A stretch of DNA of 64,000 nt from JABFRZ01 sp031413955 (GTDB lineage Bacteria; Planctomycetota; UBA1135; GCA-002686595). A program made the translations under genes and the position numbers. Where the stretch lies: NCBI GenBank assembly GCA_031413955.1, contig JANOGB010000260.1, positions 44,198 through 108,197 of the forward strand, read 5' to 3'. The notes beneath the pieces were generated by a model that did no database searches, had not been told where the DNA came from, and saw only the letters and a list, made by a program, of their open reading frames with translations. Shown one piece after another: positions 1 to 9,536 of the stretch (the stretch's first letter is position 1; each line of letters starts with the position of its first letter).

Positions 1-223
1 CCCCGGACACCTCGACCGACACGTCCGGCGCGACGCTGCCGTAGGCCTCGGCCCAAGACTGGGCGAGGTTGACCATGGTGTCGGAGCCGATGTTGGCGAT
101 GGTATGCGAGGTCTCGGAGACGTCCTTGCCGCTGGACTTGCCACAGCCAGCTGCGGATGCGGCCGCGAGACCGATCGCCGTGACGATCCGGGGCCAGGTC
201 TTCGCTCGGGTGCAGGGTTTCAT
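1..223 (-). CDS. pstS: Phosphate-binding lipoprotein PstS (N-terminal part, cut by left edge)
   Basis: This is the start of the periplasmic phosphate-binding component of a PstSCAB importer. Reading the minus strand from the ATG at 223-221 gives MKPCTRAKTW, a hydrophobic stretch and the lipobox-like ASAAGC near residue 28. The text then reads NIGSDTMVNLAQSWAEAY followed by VSVEVSG, which fits the first strand and helix of PstS; the SDTM region is the first phosphate-contacting loop. About 74 residues are visible and the rest lies left of the window. The ATG overlaps the TGA of the upstream phoU fusion (ATGA at 223-220), so the two genes are probably translationally coupled. Regulation is not visible here because the promoter would lie upstream of phoU. 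Confidence 0.85.
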   Translation of the reverse strand, partial: MKPCTRAKTWPRIVTAIGLAAASAAGCGKSSGKDVSETSHTIANIGSDTMVNLAQSWAEAYGSVAPDVSVEVSG

Positions 224-1362
224 GGGGTGCTTCGGGTTGGGACGGGATTCGGTACGGAAGCGCCGCCCTCGTTGTCCGCCGCCACGGCCTCGATCAGGTC
301 GTGGACCTGCGTCTTCAGGAAGCGGTAGGCCTCTTCGTAGGCGGCCTCGATCTCGGCCGGCGCGCCCCTCGTCTTGGAGGGGTCCTTCAGCGCCCAGTCG
401 ATGTACACGGCCTTGCGTGGCGGCGGCGGCAGGGCCTTCTGCGCGGACTTGTCGAGCCCGACGATGATGTGGAAGTAGTCGGCGTTGGGGACCTGCTCGA
501 TGCGCCTCGGCACGCTGCGCGAGATGTCGTGCCCCTTTTTCTGCAGGAAGCGCCGGGTGTACTCGTCGATCGGCTGCGGCTCGAGGCCCGCGCTGGCGAA
601 CAGGAACTTGTCGAGCCGCAACGAGTTCGCGATCGCCTCCGCGATCTGGCTGCGGCAGGAGTTGTGCTCGTCCACGAACAGGAGCCGGAACACCTCGCTG
701 CCCAGGTGCTTCGCGTACTGCCCGGTGCACATGTAGATCGTGTCCTGGCAGATGTTCTTGGCCTGGTCGGAGACGCGCTCGAAGCGGTAGGCGATGGTCG
801 AGAGCGGCGCCAGCGACTCGAGCGGCAGGCGGCCTTCCTGTGCGGAGCGGAGGATCTCGGTGTTGAGGTCCCAGCGCTGCACGTCCACGGCGTCCTCGAC
901 GCCCATGGTGGCCTTGGCCAGCCCGACGTCCTGGGTGAGGAAGGCCCGCACCGCGTCGCTCAGCATCGGGATCGAGAGATTCGCCATGTCCACGAAGCGC
1001 TGCGTGGGCACCGGCAGCTTCTGGTCGATCAGCTTGAGGGTCTGCCGCGCGATGCTCTCGGCGTAGTCGCCGATGCGCTCGAGCTCGAGGTTCAGCTTGA
1101 TCGAGGCGTAGACGAAGCGCAGGTGCCCGGCCACCGGCTGCTGGCGTACCAGGAACTCGAGGCACAGCCGGTCGGTCTCCTTCTCCAGCTCGTCGATGCG
1201 CTGGTCGCGCAGGATGACCGAGTAGGCCACCTGACGGTTCCCCTCTTGCAGGGCCCGGACGCAGTCGCGCAGGGCCTGCTCGGCCAGCCCCGCCATGGCC
1301 TGGAGGTGCTCCCGGATCCGGTCGATCTCGCGCTGCAGGGACTCTTCTAGATGGGTTGCCAT
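220..1362 (-). CDS. phoU: PhoU fused to a low-molecular-weight phosphatase/arsenate-reductase-like domain
   Basis: The protein has 380 residues. Residues 1-217 form a complete PhoU: two three-helix repeats, each with the metal-binding E-R-x-x-D pattern (ERIGDYAESI at 95-104 and ERVSDQAKNI at 195-204). PhoU normally restrains the PhoR kinase and the Pst transporter when phosphate is plentiful. Residues 224-358 resemble low-molecular-weight tyrosine phosphatase or ArsC. Its P-loop reads FVDEHNSCRSQIAEA (229-243), where active enzymes have Cys at position 231; here it is Asp. The N, C and R of the loop and an Asp-Pro (D327-P328) at the general-acid position remain. A catalytically dead, possibly ligand-sensing domain is my inference. 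The gene precedes pstS with a 4-nt overlap, which supports a phosphate-sensing role. Confidence 0.88.
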   Translation of the reverse strand: MATHLEESLQREIDRIREHLQAMAGLAEQALRDCVRALQEGNRQVAYSVILRDQRIDELEKETDRLCLEFLVRQQPVAGHLRFVYASIKLNLELERIGDYAESIARQTLKLIDQKLPVPTQRFVDMANLSIPMLSDAVRAFLTQDVGLAKATMGVEDAVDVQRWDLNTEILRSAQEGRLPLESLAPLSTIAYRFERVSDQAKNICQDTIYMCTGQYAKHLGSEVFRLLFVDEHNSCRSQIAEAIANSLRLDKFLFASAGLEPQPIDEYTRRFLQKKGHDISRSVPRRIEQVPNADYFHIIVGLDKSAQKALPPPPRKAVYIDWALKDPSKTRGAPAEIEAAYEEAYRFLKTQVHDLIEAVAADNEGGASVPNPVPTRSTP

Positions 1363-1426
1363 GTATGTGGCGGAGGGTGGCGGGTCCTCGGGCCCGCGGA
1401 CCTGACCATTGGGTCTTGACCGGCCT

Positions 1427-1432
1427 TTTATA
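1427..1432 (-). promoter_or_regulatory. Probable -10 element of the phoU-pstS transcript
   Basis: On the minus strand the sequence reads GCTATAAAAGGCC, giving a TATAAA hexamer about 65 nt before the phoU ATG. It is one of few AT-rich hexamers in this stretch. The -35 region 17 nt upstream is weak. I do not see a clear Pho-box repeat. Confidence 0.35.
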
Positions 1433-1516
1433 GCGGAAGGCGAGCGGTCGAGCCCGTTTCCTGTGCGCCGAGCCAGGCCGCCCGGGCCGATCCTGTTCCG
1501 TCTGCAGCCGCGTTCC

Positions 1517-1522
1517 TATACT
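1517..1522 (+). promoter_or_regulatory. Probable -10 element (TATACT), near-leaderless start
   Basis: TATACT ends 12 nt before the ATG at 1535. A transcript starting 6-8 nt after the hexamer would have a leader of only about 5 nt. The same TANNCT-to-start arrangement recurs at 31307, 37304, 58004 and 61418. Confidence 0.45.
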
Positions 1523-1534
1523 GCGTCGAGATTG

Positions 1535-2113
1535 ATGAACGACTGGCGCATCCATCGCCGTGAGCCGCGCTGCACGGGGTGCGAGCGGCCTTTTCAGGAG
1601 GGCGAGCCCTTCTACTCGCTGCTTTTCTTCGAGGGGGATCGCCTGCGTCGCGAGGACCGCTGCCCGACCTGCTTCGAGGCGCCCAACCCGGCTGCGGACG
1701 TGCTCTTCTGGCGCACACGGCACCAGTCCGACCGGCGCGCGCGCTTCGCGGTCGACTTCGGGGCCATCGAGGAGCTCTTCCTGGGCCTCGAAGGGCGCCG
1801 CGAGGAGCGCCTCCAGGAACTCCGTTACCTGATGGCCCTGCTGCTCTTGCGCAAGAAGCGCCTCAAGCTGGTCGGGGTCCGCCGGCACGCCGCGGGGGAG
1901 ACCCTGTGCGTGCGCCGACCGCGCCGGCAGGAGGAGTTCGAGGTGCTGGTCTTCGAGCTCGACTCCGAGCGCGCCATGGTCCTGAAGTCCGAGCTGGCGC
2001 GCGTGTTCGAGGGGGCGGGAATCGAGTCCCTGGCTGCTCCTCGCGTGGAGCCCGTCCCGGATGCAAGTGGCATCCAGGTGGCGGAAGCCCCCACGCCCGA
2101 CTCGCGCAGCTAA
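1535..2113 (+). CDS. Unknown zinc-ribbon protein
   Basis: This 192-residue protein starts MNDWRIHRREPRCTGCERPF. It carries two Cys pairs, CTGC near residue 13 and CPTC near residue 46, that can form one zinc ribbon. An acidic/basic helical region follows (ELFLGLEGRREERLQELRYL) and then a strand-rich C-terminal part (RRQEEFEVLVFELDSERA). I recognise no enzyme motif. The ORF is open upstream to 1409, but the ATG at 1535 is preferred because Cys-rich similarity begins there and a TATACT hexamer lies 12 nt upstream. It is divergent from phoU and about 250 bp upstream of mraZ, so it may be transcribed separately. A role in nucleic-acid or protein binding is only a guess. Confidence 0.6.
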   Translation: MNDWRIHRREPRCTGCERPFQEGEPFYSLLFFEGDRLRREDRCPTCFEAPNPAADVLFWRTRHQSDRRARFAVDFGAIEELFLGLEGRREERLQELRYLMALLLLRKKRLKLVGVRRHAAGETLCVRRPRRQEEFEVLVFELDSERAMVLKSELARVFEGAGIESLAAPRVEPVPDASGIQVAEAPTPDSRS

Positions 2114-2278
2114 GCGGCGCTCGAAGAACTTCCGAGCGGCTCGAGCCCGTTCACCGCGCGCGCTGGAACCCCAGGATTCCTCGTTGTTTTCCGGCGTTTC
2201 GCCGCCGTGGCCCGGGCGCGCCTGCAGAACTTCTCCAAGTTTTCTCCACTTGGCATTCGCCAACCTCGCGGCGGCACC

Positions 2279-2284
2279 TATACT
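2279..2284 (+). promoter_or_regulatory. Probable -10 element of the mraZ/dcw promoter
   Basis: TATACT lies about 90 nt upstream of the proposed mraZ GTG and just before two MraZ-box-like decamers. A start point near 2291 would place the boxes at about +8 to +27. The -35 region (TTCGCC at 2256-2261, 17-nt spacing) is poor. Confidence 0.4.
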
Positions 2285-2298
2285 CACGCGAGTTCAGT

Positions 2299-2318
2299 CA
2301 GGTGGCGCAAAGTGGCAC
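2299..2318 (+). promoter_or_regulatory. Tandem MraZ-box-like decamers
   Basis: Two adjacent 10-bp units, CAGGTGGCGC (2299-2308) and AAAGTGGCAC (2309-2318), share the core GTGGC. The spacing matches known MraZ operators, which are direct repeats with a 10-bp period (TGGGN units in Escherichia coli, AAAGTGG units in Mycoplasma). Their place between the putative promoter and mraZ fits autorepression of the dcw operon. A third unit just upstream is at best degenerate. Confidence 0.45.
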
Positions 2319-2369
2319 TCACAACAAGCCAGATCGCACACGGGAAACCAGCGGGTGGGGGCGGGGGCG

Positions 2370-2867
2370 GTGTTCACCGGTGACTCCATCCACACGCTCG
2401 ACCCGAAGAATCGGGTCTTCGTTCCCAAGCGCTTCCAGGAGCAGCTCGGGCGCGACGCGGAGGGCTTGCAGGTCGCGGTCCTGACGCGTGGCTTCGAGGG
2501 CTGCCTCTTCCTCTTCTCCAAGCAGGGCTACGACCAGGTGTTGCAACGCCTCACGACCCAACCCTTCGGGGGCGCGCAGCTGCGCACGATGCAGCGGCTT
2601 TTCTTCTCCAACGTGCACGAGACGCCGCTCGACACGTCGGGGCGCGTGCTCCTGCCCGAGAAGCTGCGCAAGTACGCCAGCATCGACAAGGAAGTGGTGA
2701 TGGTCGGGGTCGCGGACCGGGCCGAGATCTGGGACCGCGCGCGCTGGGAGAAGTTCGAGGCCGAGAACGACGACCACTTCGACGACCTGGACGTGGTCCT
2801 GGTCGGTGGGGGTGGCCCGGGTGGGGGCGGCGGCTCGGGCGGGGGGAATGGCAGTGGCAGAGGCTGA
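2370..2867 (+). CDS. mraZ: Transcriptional regulator MraZ
   Basis: MraZ is a DNA-binding protein with two SpoVT/AbrB folds that controls the dcw cluster. From the GTG at 2370 the protein has 165 residues. It begins VFTGDSIHTLDPKNRVFVPK, aligning with the family pattern M-F-x-G-x-x-x-x-x-L-D-x-K-x-R. The second repeat, ETPLDTSGRVLLPEKLR, carries the matching D-x-x-G-R-x-x-x-P motif. The tail after about residue 140 is a Gly-rich linker (VLVGGGGPGGGGGSGGG) that is longer than usual. An earlier in-frame GTG at 2355 is possible, but 2370 places the first residue exactly where the family starts. rsmH follows 3 nt after the stop. The MraZ-box-like repeats upstream suggest autoregulation. Confidence 0.9.
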   Translation: MFTGDSIHTLDPKNRVFVPKRFQEQLGRDAEGLQVAVLTRGFEGCLFLFSKQGYDQVLQRLTTQPFGGAQLRTMQRLFFSNVHETPLDTSGRVLLPEKLRKYASIDKEVVMVGVADRAEIWDRARWEKFEAENDDHFDDLDVVLVGGGGPGGGGGSGGGNGSGRG

Positions 2868-2870
2868 ACC

Positions 2871-3890
2871 ATGATCGCCACGGGGGGCAGCATGCCGAAC
2901 GATTCCGGCCAACGAGTGCACGTTCCGGTCCTCCTGGGCGAGGTGCTCACGGCACTGCGCGGTTCGTCCGCGCCCGAGGAGCTGACGGGCTGGATCGTGG
3001 ACGGGACGGTGGGCGCCGGCGGGCATGCGCGCGCGCTGCTCGAGCACTTCCCGGCCGTGAAGCTCTTCGGCGTCGATCAAGACCCGGAGGTGCTGGCCTA
3101 CGCGCGCCACGCATTGTCCGACTTCGGCGCGCGCGTGCACCTGTGCCAGGCGCGCATCTCGCAGCTCTATCCGCGCCTGTGCGCGGCCGGAGCCATGCCG
3201 GTGGTCGGCTTCCTGCTCGACCTCGGCGCCAACTCGCTGCACTTCGACCGGCCCACGCGTGGCTTCAGCCTGCAGGCCGACGGTCCGCTCGACATGCGCA
3301 TGGACCCGACGCGCTCGCGCACGGCCGCGGACATCGTCAACCGCTGGGACGAAGAAGATCTGGCCGACCTTTTCTTCTACGAGGGCGACGAACGCAACTC
3401 GCGCGCCATCGCGCACGCCATCGTCGAGTCGCGCGCGCGCTCACCCTTCACGCGCACGGTGCCGCTGGCCGACCTGATCGCGCAGTGCCAGGGCGGCGGA
3501 CGCGGCCGCATCCACCCCGCCACGCGCTGCTTCCAGGCCCTGCGCCGGGCGGTCAACGAGGAGGGCGAGGAGCTGCGTCACGGCCTGCGCGTCGCCGAGC
3601 GCGCGCTGATCGATGGCGGGCGCCTGGTGGTCATCACCTTTCACTCCTTGGAGGACGGCTTCGTCCGCAAGGTGCTTCAAGAGCGCGCCCGGGAGGGCTC
3701 CTGGCAGCTGGTCAACAAAAAGCCCCTTGGACCGGGGGCCGCCGAGCGCCGAGCCAATCCCCGGGCGCGCTCTGCTCTCTTGCGTTGTGCCGTGCGCGTG
3801 CGCGTGCCGGTCGCGCCCCGCGGCGACGTGTTTCCGGGGGGGGACGACTTCCCCGAGTTCGCCGAGGAGGAAGCGGAGAAAGGCGAGTGA
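2871..3890 (+). CDS. rsmH: 16S rRNA (cytosine(1402)-N4)-methyltransferase RsmH
   Basis: RsmH (MraW) methylates N4 of C1402 in 16S rRNA using S-adenosylmethionine. The 339-residue protein starts HVPVLLGEVLTAL and has the SAM-binding motif VDGTVGAGGHARALL at about 43-57. Later family signatures are FLLDLGANSLHFDRPTRGFS, PLDMRMDP, TRCFQALRRAVNEE and VVITFHSLEDGFVRK. It is slightly longer than the roughly 310-residue norm because of an acidic C-terminal extension. The ATG at 2871 lies 3 nt after mraZ; an internal Met at residue 8 is an alternative. The stop overlaps the GTG of the FtsL-like gene (GTGA), continuing the operon. Confidence 0.95.
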   Translation: MIATGGSMPNDSGQRVHVPVLLGEVLTALRGSSAPEELTGWIVDGTVGAGGHARALLEHFPAVKLFGVDQDPEVLAYARHALSDFGARVHLCQARISQLYPRLCAAGAMPVVGFLLDLGANSLHFDRPTRGFSLQADGPLDMRMDPTRSRTAADIVNRWDEEDLADLFFYEGDERNSRAIAHAIVESRARSPFTRTVPLADLIAQCQGGGRGRIHPATRCFQALRRAVNEEGEELRHGLRVAERALIDGGRLVVITFHSLEDGFVRKVLQERAREGSWQLVNKKPLGPGAAERRANPRARSALLRCAVRVRVPVAPRGDVFPGGDDFPEFAEEEAEKGE

Positions 3891-4201
3891 AGCGCCCCCT
3901 CGCCGGCTGGTGTGTGTGCGCCCTGGCGCTCGCGAGCGGCGTGCTCACGGCCGGGCTTGCCGCCGCGAACCGCGCCCGCGGCGACGAGCTCGACCGGCTC
4001 GAGCGCTGGTGCGAAGCCCAGTCGCGCCGCAACGAGCTGGCGCGCGTCGAGAACCACCGCCAGGAGTGTCATCTGCTCTTCCCCGGGAGCGCCAGGCTCC
4101 AGCCTGGCTCTTCTCCTCTTCTCCGAGCGGCCACGGAACAGAGCCAGGCTGGAGCCTGGCGGTCCCAGGATCCCAGCGCTGGTAACGAGGCCGCTCCGTG
4201 A
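3887..4201 (+). CDS. FtsL-like small division membrane protein, tail encoded by a palindromic repeat
   Basis: This 104-residue protein has a short basic N-terminus, one membrane segment (about residues 8-28, WCVCALALASGVLTAGLAAA) and a short charged helix (29-60). That size, topology and position between rsmH and ftsI are those of FtsL, although sequence similarity alone would not identify it. The GTG start overlaps the rsmH stop, and the final GTGA overlaps the ftsI start. Residues 67-94 are encoded by a long inverted repeat (4085-4166) also found at 44403-44517. The C-terminal third is therefore repeat-derived, and the usual FtsL coiled coil looks shortened. FtsL normally bridges FtsB/FtsQ and the FtsWI synthase. 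Function here is inferred from context. Confidence 0.6.
   Translation: MKRPLAGWCVCALALASGVLTAGLAAANRARGDELDRLERWCEAQSRRNELARVENHRQECHLLFPGSARLQPGSSPLLRAATEQSQAGAWRSQDPSAGNEAAP
4085..4166. repeat. Palindromic repeat, family A, inside the FtsL-like gene
   Basis: Two 27-nt arms (4085-4111 and 4140-4166) are inverted copies with one mismatch, separated by 28 nt. Each arm contains CCAGGCTCCAGCCTGG, itself an imperfect palindrome. A second copy with the same arm core lies at 44403-44517. The organisation (paired REP-like palindromes in inverted orientation) resembles BIME or small MITE elements. Here it is in frame in a coding sequence. Confidence 0.8.
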
Positions 4202-6572
4202 GTCCGCACGAGGTCTTGCTCTCCGCTTCCGGCCTGCGCCCGATGAGCGCCTTCGTGGTCGTCGGCGCGGTGGTGCTGGCCGTAGCGCTGTGGGTCGCGC
4301 GCATCGCCACCGGCGACGCGCAGCAACCCAACCGGGTGCGTTCCGAGATGGGCGAGGCACCCGCCTATTCGATCGCCTCCGGCGACGGCCAGACGATCGC
4401 GCGCTTCGCGCCGCGCTTCGACCTCGAGCTCTCGCCGCGCAGTCTGTGGCAGGCGCACACGCCGCGCCGCATGGCCGAGGCGCTGGCGCTGGTGCTGGGC
4501 GGAAAGCCGAGCGCGCGCGAGCTGCTGGCGGCGCTGCTGCCGGATGCGGACGCGAGCGGCCGCGTGCACGTCGACGACTGGCAGCTCACCCTGCGCCAGT
4601 CCCAGCGCATCCAGGACTGGATCGCGGACGGCGCGGGCAGCGGCAAGGGGTCGCTCGAGGGCCTGGCCCTCGCGCGCGCCGGCGAGCGTGCTTTCCAGCT
4701 CGTGTGGCAGCCCGAGATCCTGCTCTCTGAAGAGCAGCGCAGGCGCCACGGCGTTTCCCAGGCCTGGCGCTGGGCGCGCCGTCTCGCCGACGGTCTGTAT
4801 TCCTGCCGCCACGACATCCCGCTCGACATCCCGCTCGACCAGGCGCTCGGCTCCGAGGCCGCGGCGGGCCGCGCGCGCGACGAGATCTGGAAGGCCCTGC
4901 TGCCGACGGCCTTCGCGCGCCCGATCCGTGGTCTCGCGCCGGATCTCGTGCTGCCCCTGCGCGCAGAGCTCGAGGCCCAGGGGGTCGCGACCTGGCAGAT
5001 GCACATCGCCTATGCCCGCGACCGCGTCTATCCGGCGGGCGAGCACGAGCTCTACGGCAGCTGGGGCTATCTCGGGCCCGAGGCGACCAAGCCGGCGCCG
5101 CGCGCAGGGCTGGAGAGCGTGTGCGATCGGCTGCTGGCCGACAAGCGCTACGCCTTTGTCGAGCGCGGAGCGGAGCGCTACCACTGGCTCGACGACCGGC
5201 CGGTGCGCGGCGAGCGCGCCAGCGGCTACCTCGGCTTCCTGCCCGCGAGCGAGCCGCCGGTCGTGCGCACGACGCTCGACCTCGGACTGCAACGCTTCCT
5301 GGGCGAGGAGCTGCGCGCGACCCTCGCGACGCACGCCGCGGCGCTCGCCATGGGCATCGTCGTCGACGTCGAGAGCGGCGAGATCCTGGCGGTGGATTCG
5401 GCCGAGGCGTATGCGATCCAGCCCTTCGCGCCCGTCTACCACGTGTTCACGGTCGGCTCGACCTTCAAGGTCCTGACCATGGCGACGGCGCTCGAGGAGG
5501 GCGTGGTCACGCCGCACACGACCCTCGACGCCGGTCAGGGCGAGTACCGCGTCGTCTACCCGGACGGGACGTCCAGCGGGCGCGTGATCCGCGAGGCCGA
5601 GGGCGCGCTCACGGGCACCGACACGGCCGGGCGCTTCTTCGCCTACTCGGTCAACGCGGCCCTGGCGCAGATCGGACTCCGCATCGACGACCAGCGCTTC
5701 CACGACACCCTCGCGCGCCTCGGCTACGGCCGGGCGCCGGGCTCCGGCCTCGGCCCCGAGCGCGCCGGGAACCTGCCGTCCACGCCCTGGTCCTACGCCT
5801 ACACGCACGCTTCGGTCGGCTTCGGACACGAGCTCTCGACCACGCTCTGGCGCCACGCGGAGGCCCTGGCCACGGTCGTGCGCGGCGGCGAGCACCGGCC
5901 CCTGGCGCTCTTGCGCTCGGTCGAGCAAGGGGCGCAGCACCTGGACGTTCCGGGCGCGGCAGCCACGCGCGTCTTCTCGCGCGAGACCAGCGAGCGGGTG
6001 CGCGAGATGATGCGCCTGGGCGCGAGCGAAGGGACCGGACGCGAGGTCGGCCGCGCTTTTCAGAGCAGCGTGGCGCGGGCACAGGGGAGCCAGCCGAGCC
6101 CGGGTTCGTTCGACCTCGGCACCAAGACCGGGACGGCGCAAAAAGTCCCGAGCGAGCTGTGCGTGCACGTCGAGCTAGGAGAGCGCGCGCGCTGGGAAGC
6201 CGAGGGCTTGCCCGCCACTCAGGCGCGCATCGACGCGCTGAGCGGTATCGAAAAGCCCCATGGGCGTTGCTACACCAGCTCGATCTGCGCCTTCGGTCGG
6301 GCGCCGAACCACCCCCGAGAGCTCATGGTCCTGCTGGTCGTCGACGAGCCGCGCGGCAAGGAACGCTTCGGCAGCCGCGTCGCGGGCCCGGCCGCCGAGC
6401 GCGTGCTTGCGGAGGCTCTGGGCCTGACCAGGAACGGCTGCGCGCCGACCTTCGAGGTCGCGCCGGGCTTCGGGGCGACCACGCTGGCGCTGGGGCGCGC
6501 CGGCCTGGACCTGCGCGGCACGGAGAGCCTGGCCTTGCGCAGCACGGAAACAGCTCCTTGGGGGCCTACGCG

Positions 6573-6576
<4 letters not shown>
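4198..6576 (+). CDS. ftsI: Peptidoglycan D,D-transpeptidase FtsI / class B penicillin-binding protein
   Basis: This class B PBP cross-links septal peptidoglycan and works with FtsW. The 792-residue protein has a short cytoplasmic start, one membrane anchor (about 16-36) and a long N-terminal pedestal. The transpeptidase domain carries all three active-site motifs: S421-T-F-K424, S484-V-N486 and K643-T-G-T. A dimerisation-like block (VVRTTLDLGLQRFL) precedes it. It is longer than the roughly 580-residue norm, mainly because of the extended N-terminal region (50-330). I see no PASTA domain. The GTG start overlaps the upstream stop, and the TGA overlaps the ATG of murE. Division versus elongation cannot be told from sequence; the dcw position favours division. 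Confidence 0.9.
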
Positions 6577-8108
<1,532 letters not shown>

Positions 8109-9536
8109 CCGGGCGCTTCACGCTGGGCGAGCTCGCGCTCGCGACCGGCGCGCGGCATCTCGCCGGCCACCCCGGGCTCGCACTCGCGGGGGTCTCGACC
8201 GACACGCGCACGCTGAAACCGGGGGAGCTGTTCCTGGCGCTCTCGGGCCCGAACTTCGACGGCAATCGCTTCGCGGCCCAGGCCCTGGCGGCCGGCGCGG
8301 GCGCGCTGCTCCTGTCCACGGACTGCGCGCCGTGCGAGTGTCCGGCGCACGTGGGGCTCTTGCAGCACCCCGATCCGCGCCGCGCGCTCGGCGCCCTGGG
8401 CGCCTGGTACCGCACGACGCTCGTGGCCACGGTGCTGGGCGTGACGGGCTCGTCCGGCAAGACGACCACCAAGAACATCCTGCGCGAGCTCTTCGCGGGG
8501 CTCTTCCCGGTCGTGGCCTCGCCCAGTTCGTTCAACAACGACATCGGCGTGCCGCACACGCTGTGTCTCGCCGACCAGACGACGCGCCTGGTCGTGGTCG
8601 AGATGGGCACGAACCACCCCGGCGAGATCGCCGCCCTGTGCCGCATCGCGCGCCCCGAGATCGGCATCATCACCAACGTGGGCGCCGCGCACCTCGCCGG
8701 CCTGGGCTCGCTGGAAGGCGTCGCACACGAGAAGGGCGCCCTGGCCGAGAGCCTGCCGCCGGCCGGGCTGTGCGTGCTCAACGCCGCCTCGCGCCAGCGG
8801 GCCGAGCTGGCGGCGCGGACGCGCGCGCGCGTGCTCACCTTCAGCGTCGAGGGCAGCGGGGCGGAGCGCGGCGACCTGGATGCGCGCGAGCTCTTCTTCC
8901 ACGCCGGCGGGACGACTTTCAAGCTGGACGGCTGCAAGCTGGATGGCCGCGAGGTGACCTCGCCGCTGGTCGGCACGCACAACGTCGAGAACTTGCTGGC
9001 CGCGCTGTGCGTGGCACAGGGGCTCGGGATCGAGCTCGAGCGACTCCTGCCGGCGGTCTCGAACCTGCGTCCGACGCGCGCGCGCATGGAACGCATCGAG
9101 CTCGGCGGCATCACGCTGTTCGACGACTGCTACAACGCCAACCCGCAGTCGCTGCGCGCCGCGGTGCGCGTGCTGTCCGGCCTGCACGGCTACCAGCGGC
9201 GGGTGCTGGTGATGGGGGACATGCTCGAGCTGGGCGAGCGCTCGGCCGAGCTGCACCGCGAGCTCGGGCGCGAGGCGGCGCAGGCGGGCGTGGATTCGAT
9301 CCTGCTGGTCGGCACGCACGTCGCGGCCGCCGCCTCGGGCGCGCGCGAGGGTGGCATGGGGGCGGAGTCCCTGGTGCACTTCCGCTCCACCGCGGAGGCC
9401 GCCCTCGGCGCGACCGAGCTGGTGCAGCCCGGCGACGTGGTGCTGGTCAAGGGCAGCCGCGGCATGGCGCTCGAACACGTGGTCGATGCGCTCAAGCAGC
9501 GCTTCGGCCCGGCCCAGCCACTCCAGGTCTGACGCG

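Noticed and set aside
4069..6168. A 699-codon minus-strand open frame opposite ftsI
   Set aside because: ftsI has all three penicillin-binding motifs on the plus strand; the antisense frame has none and starts in the palindromic repeat.
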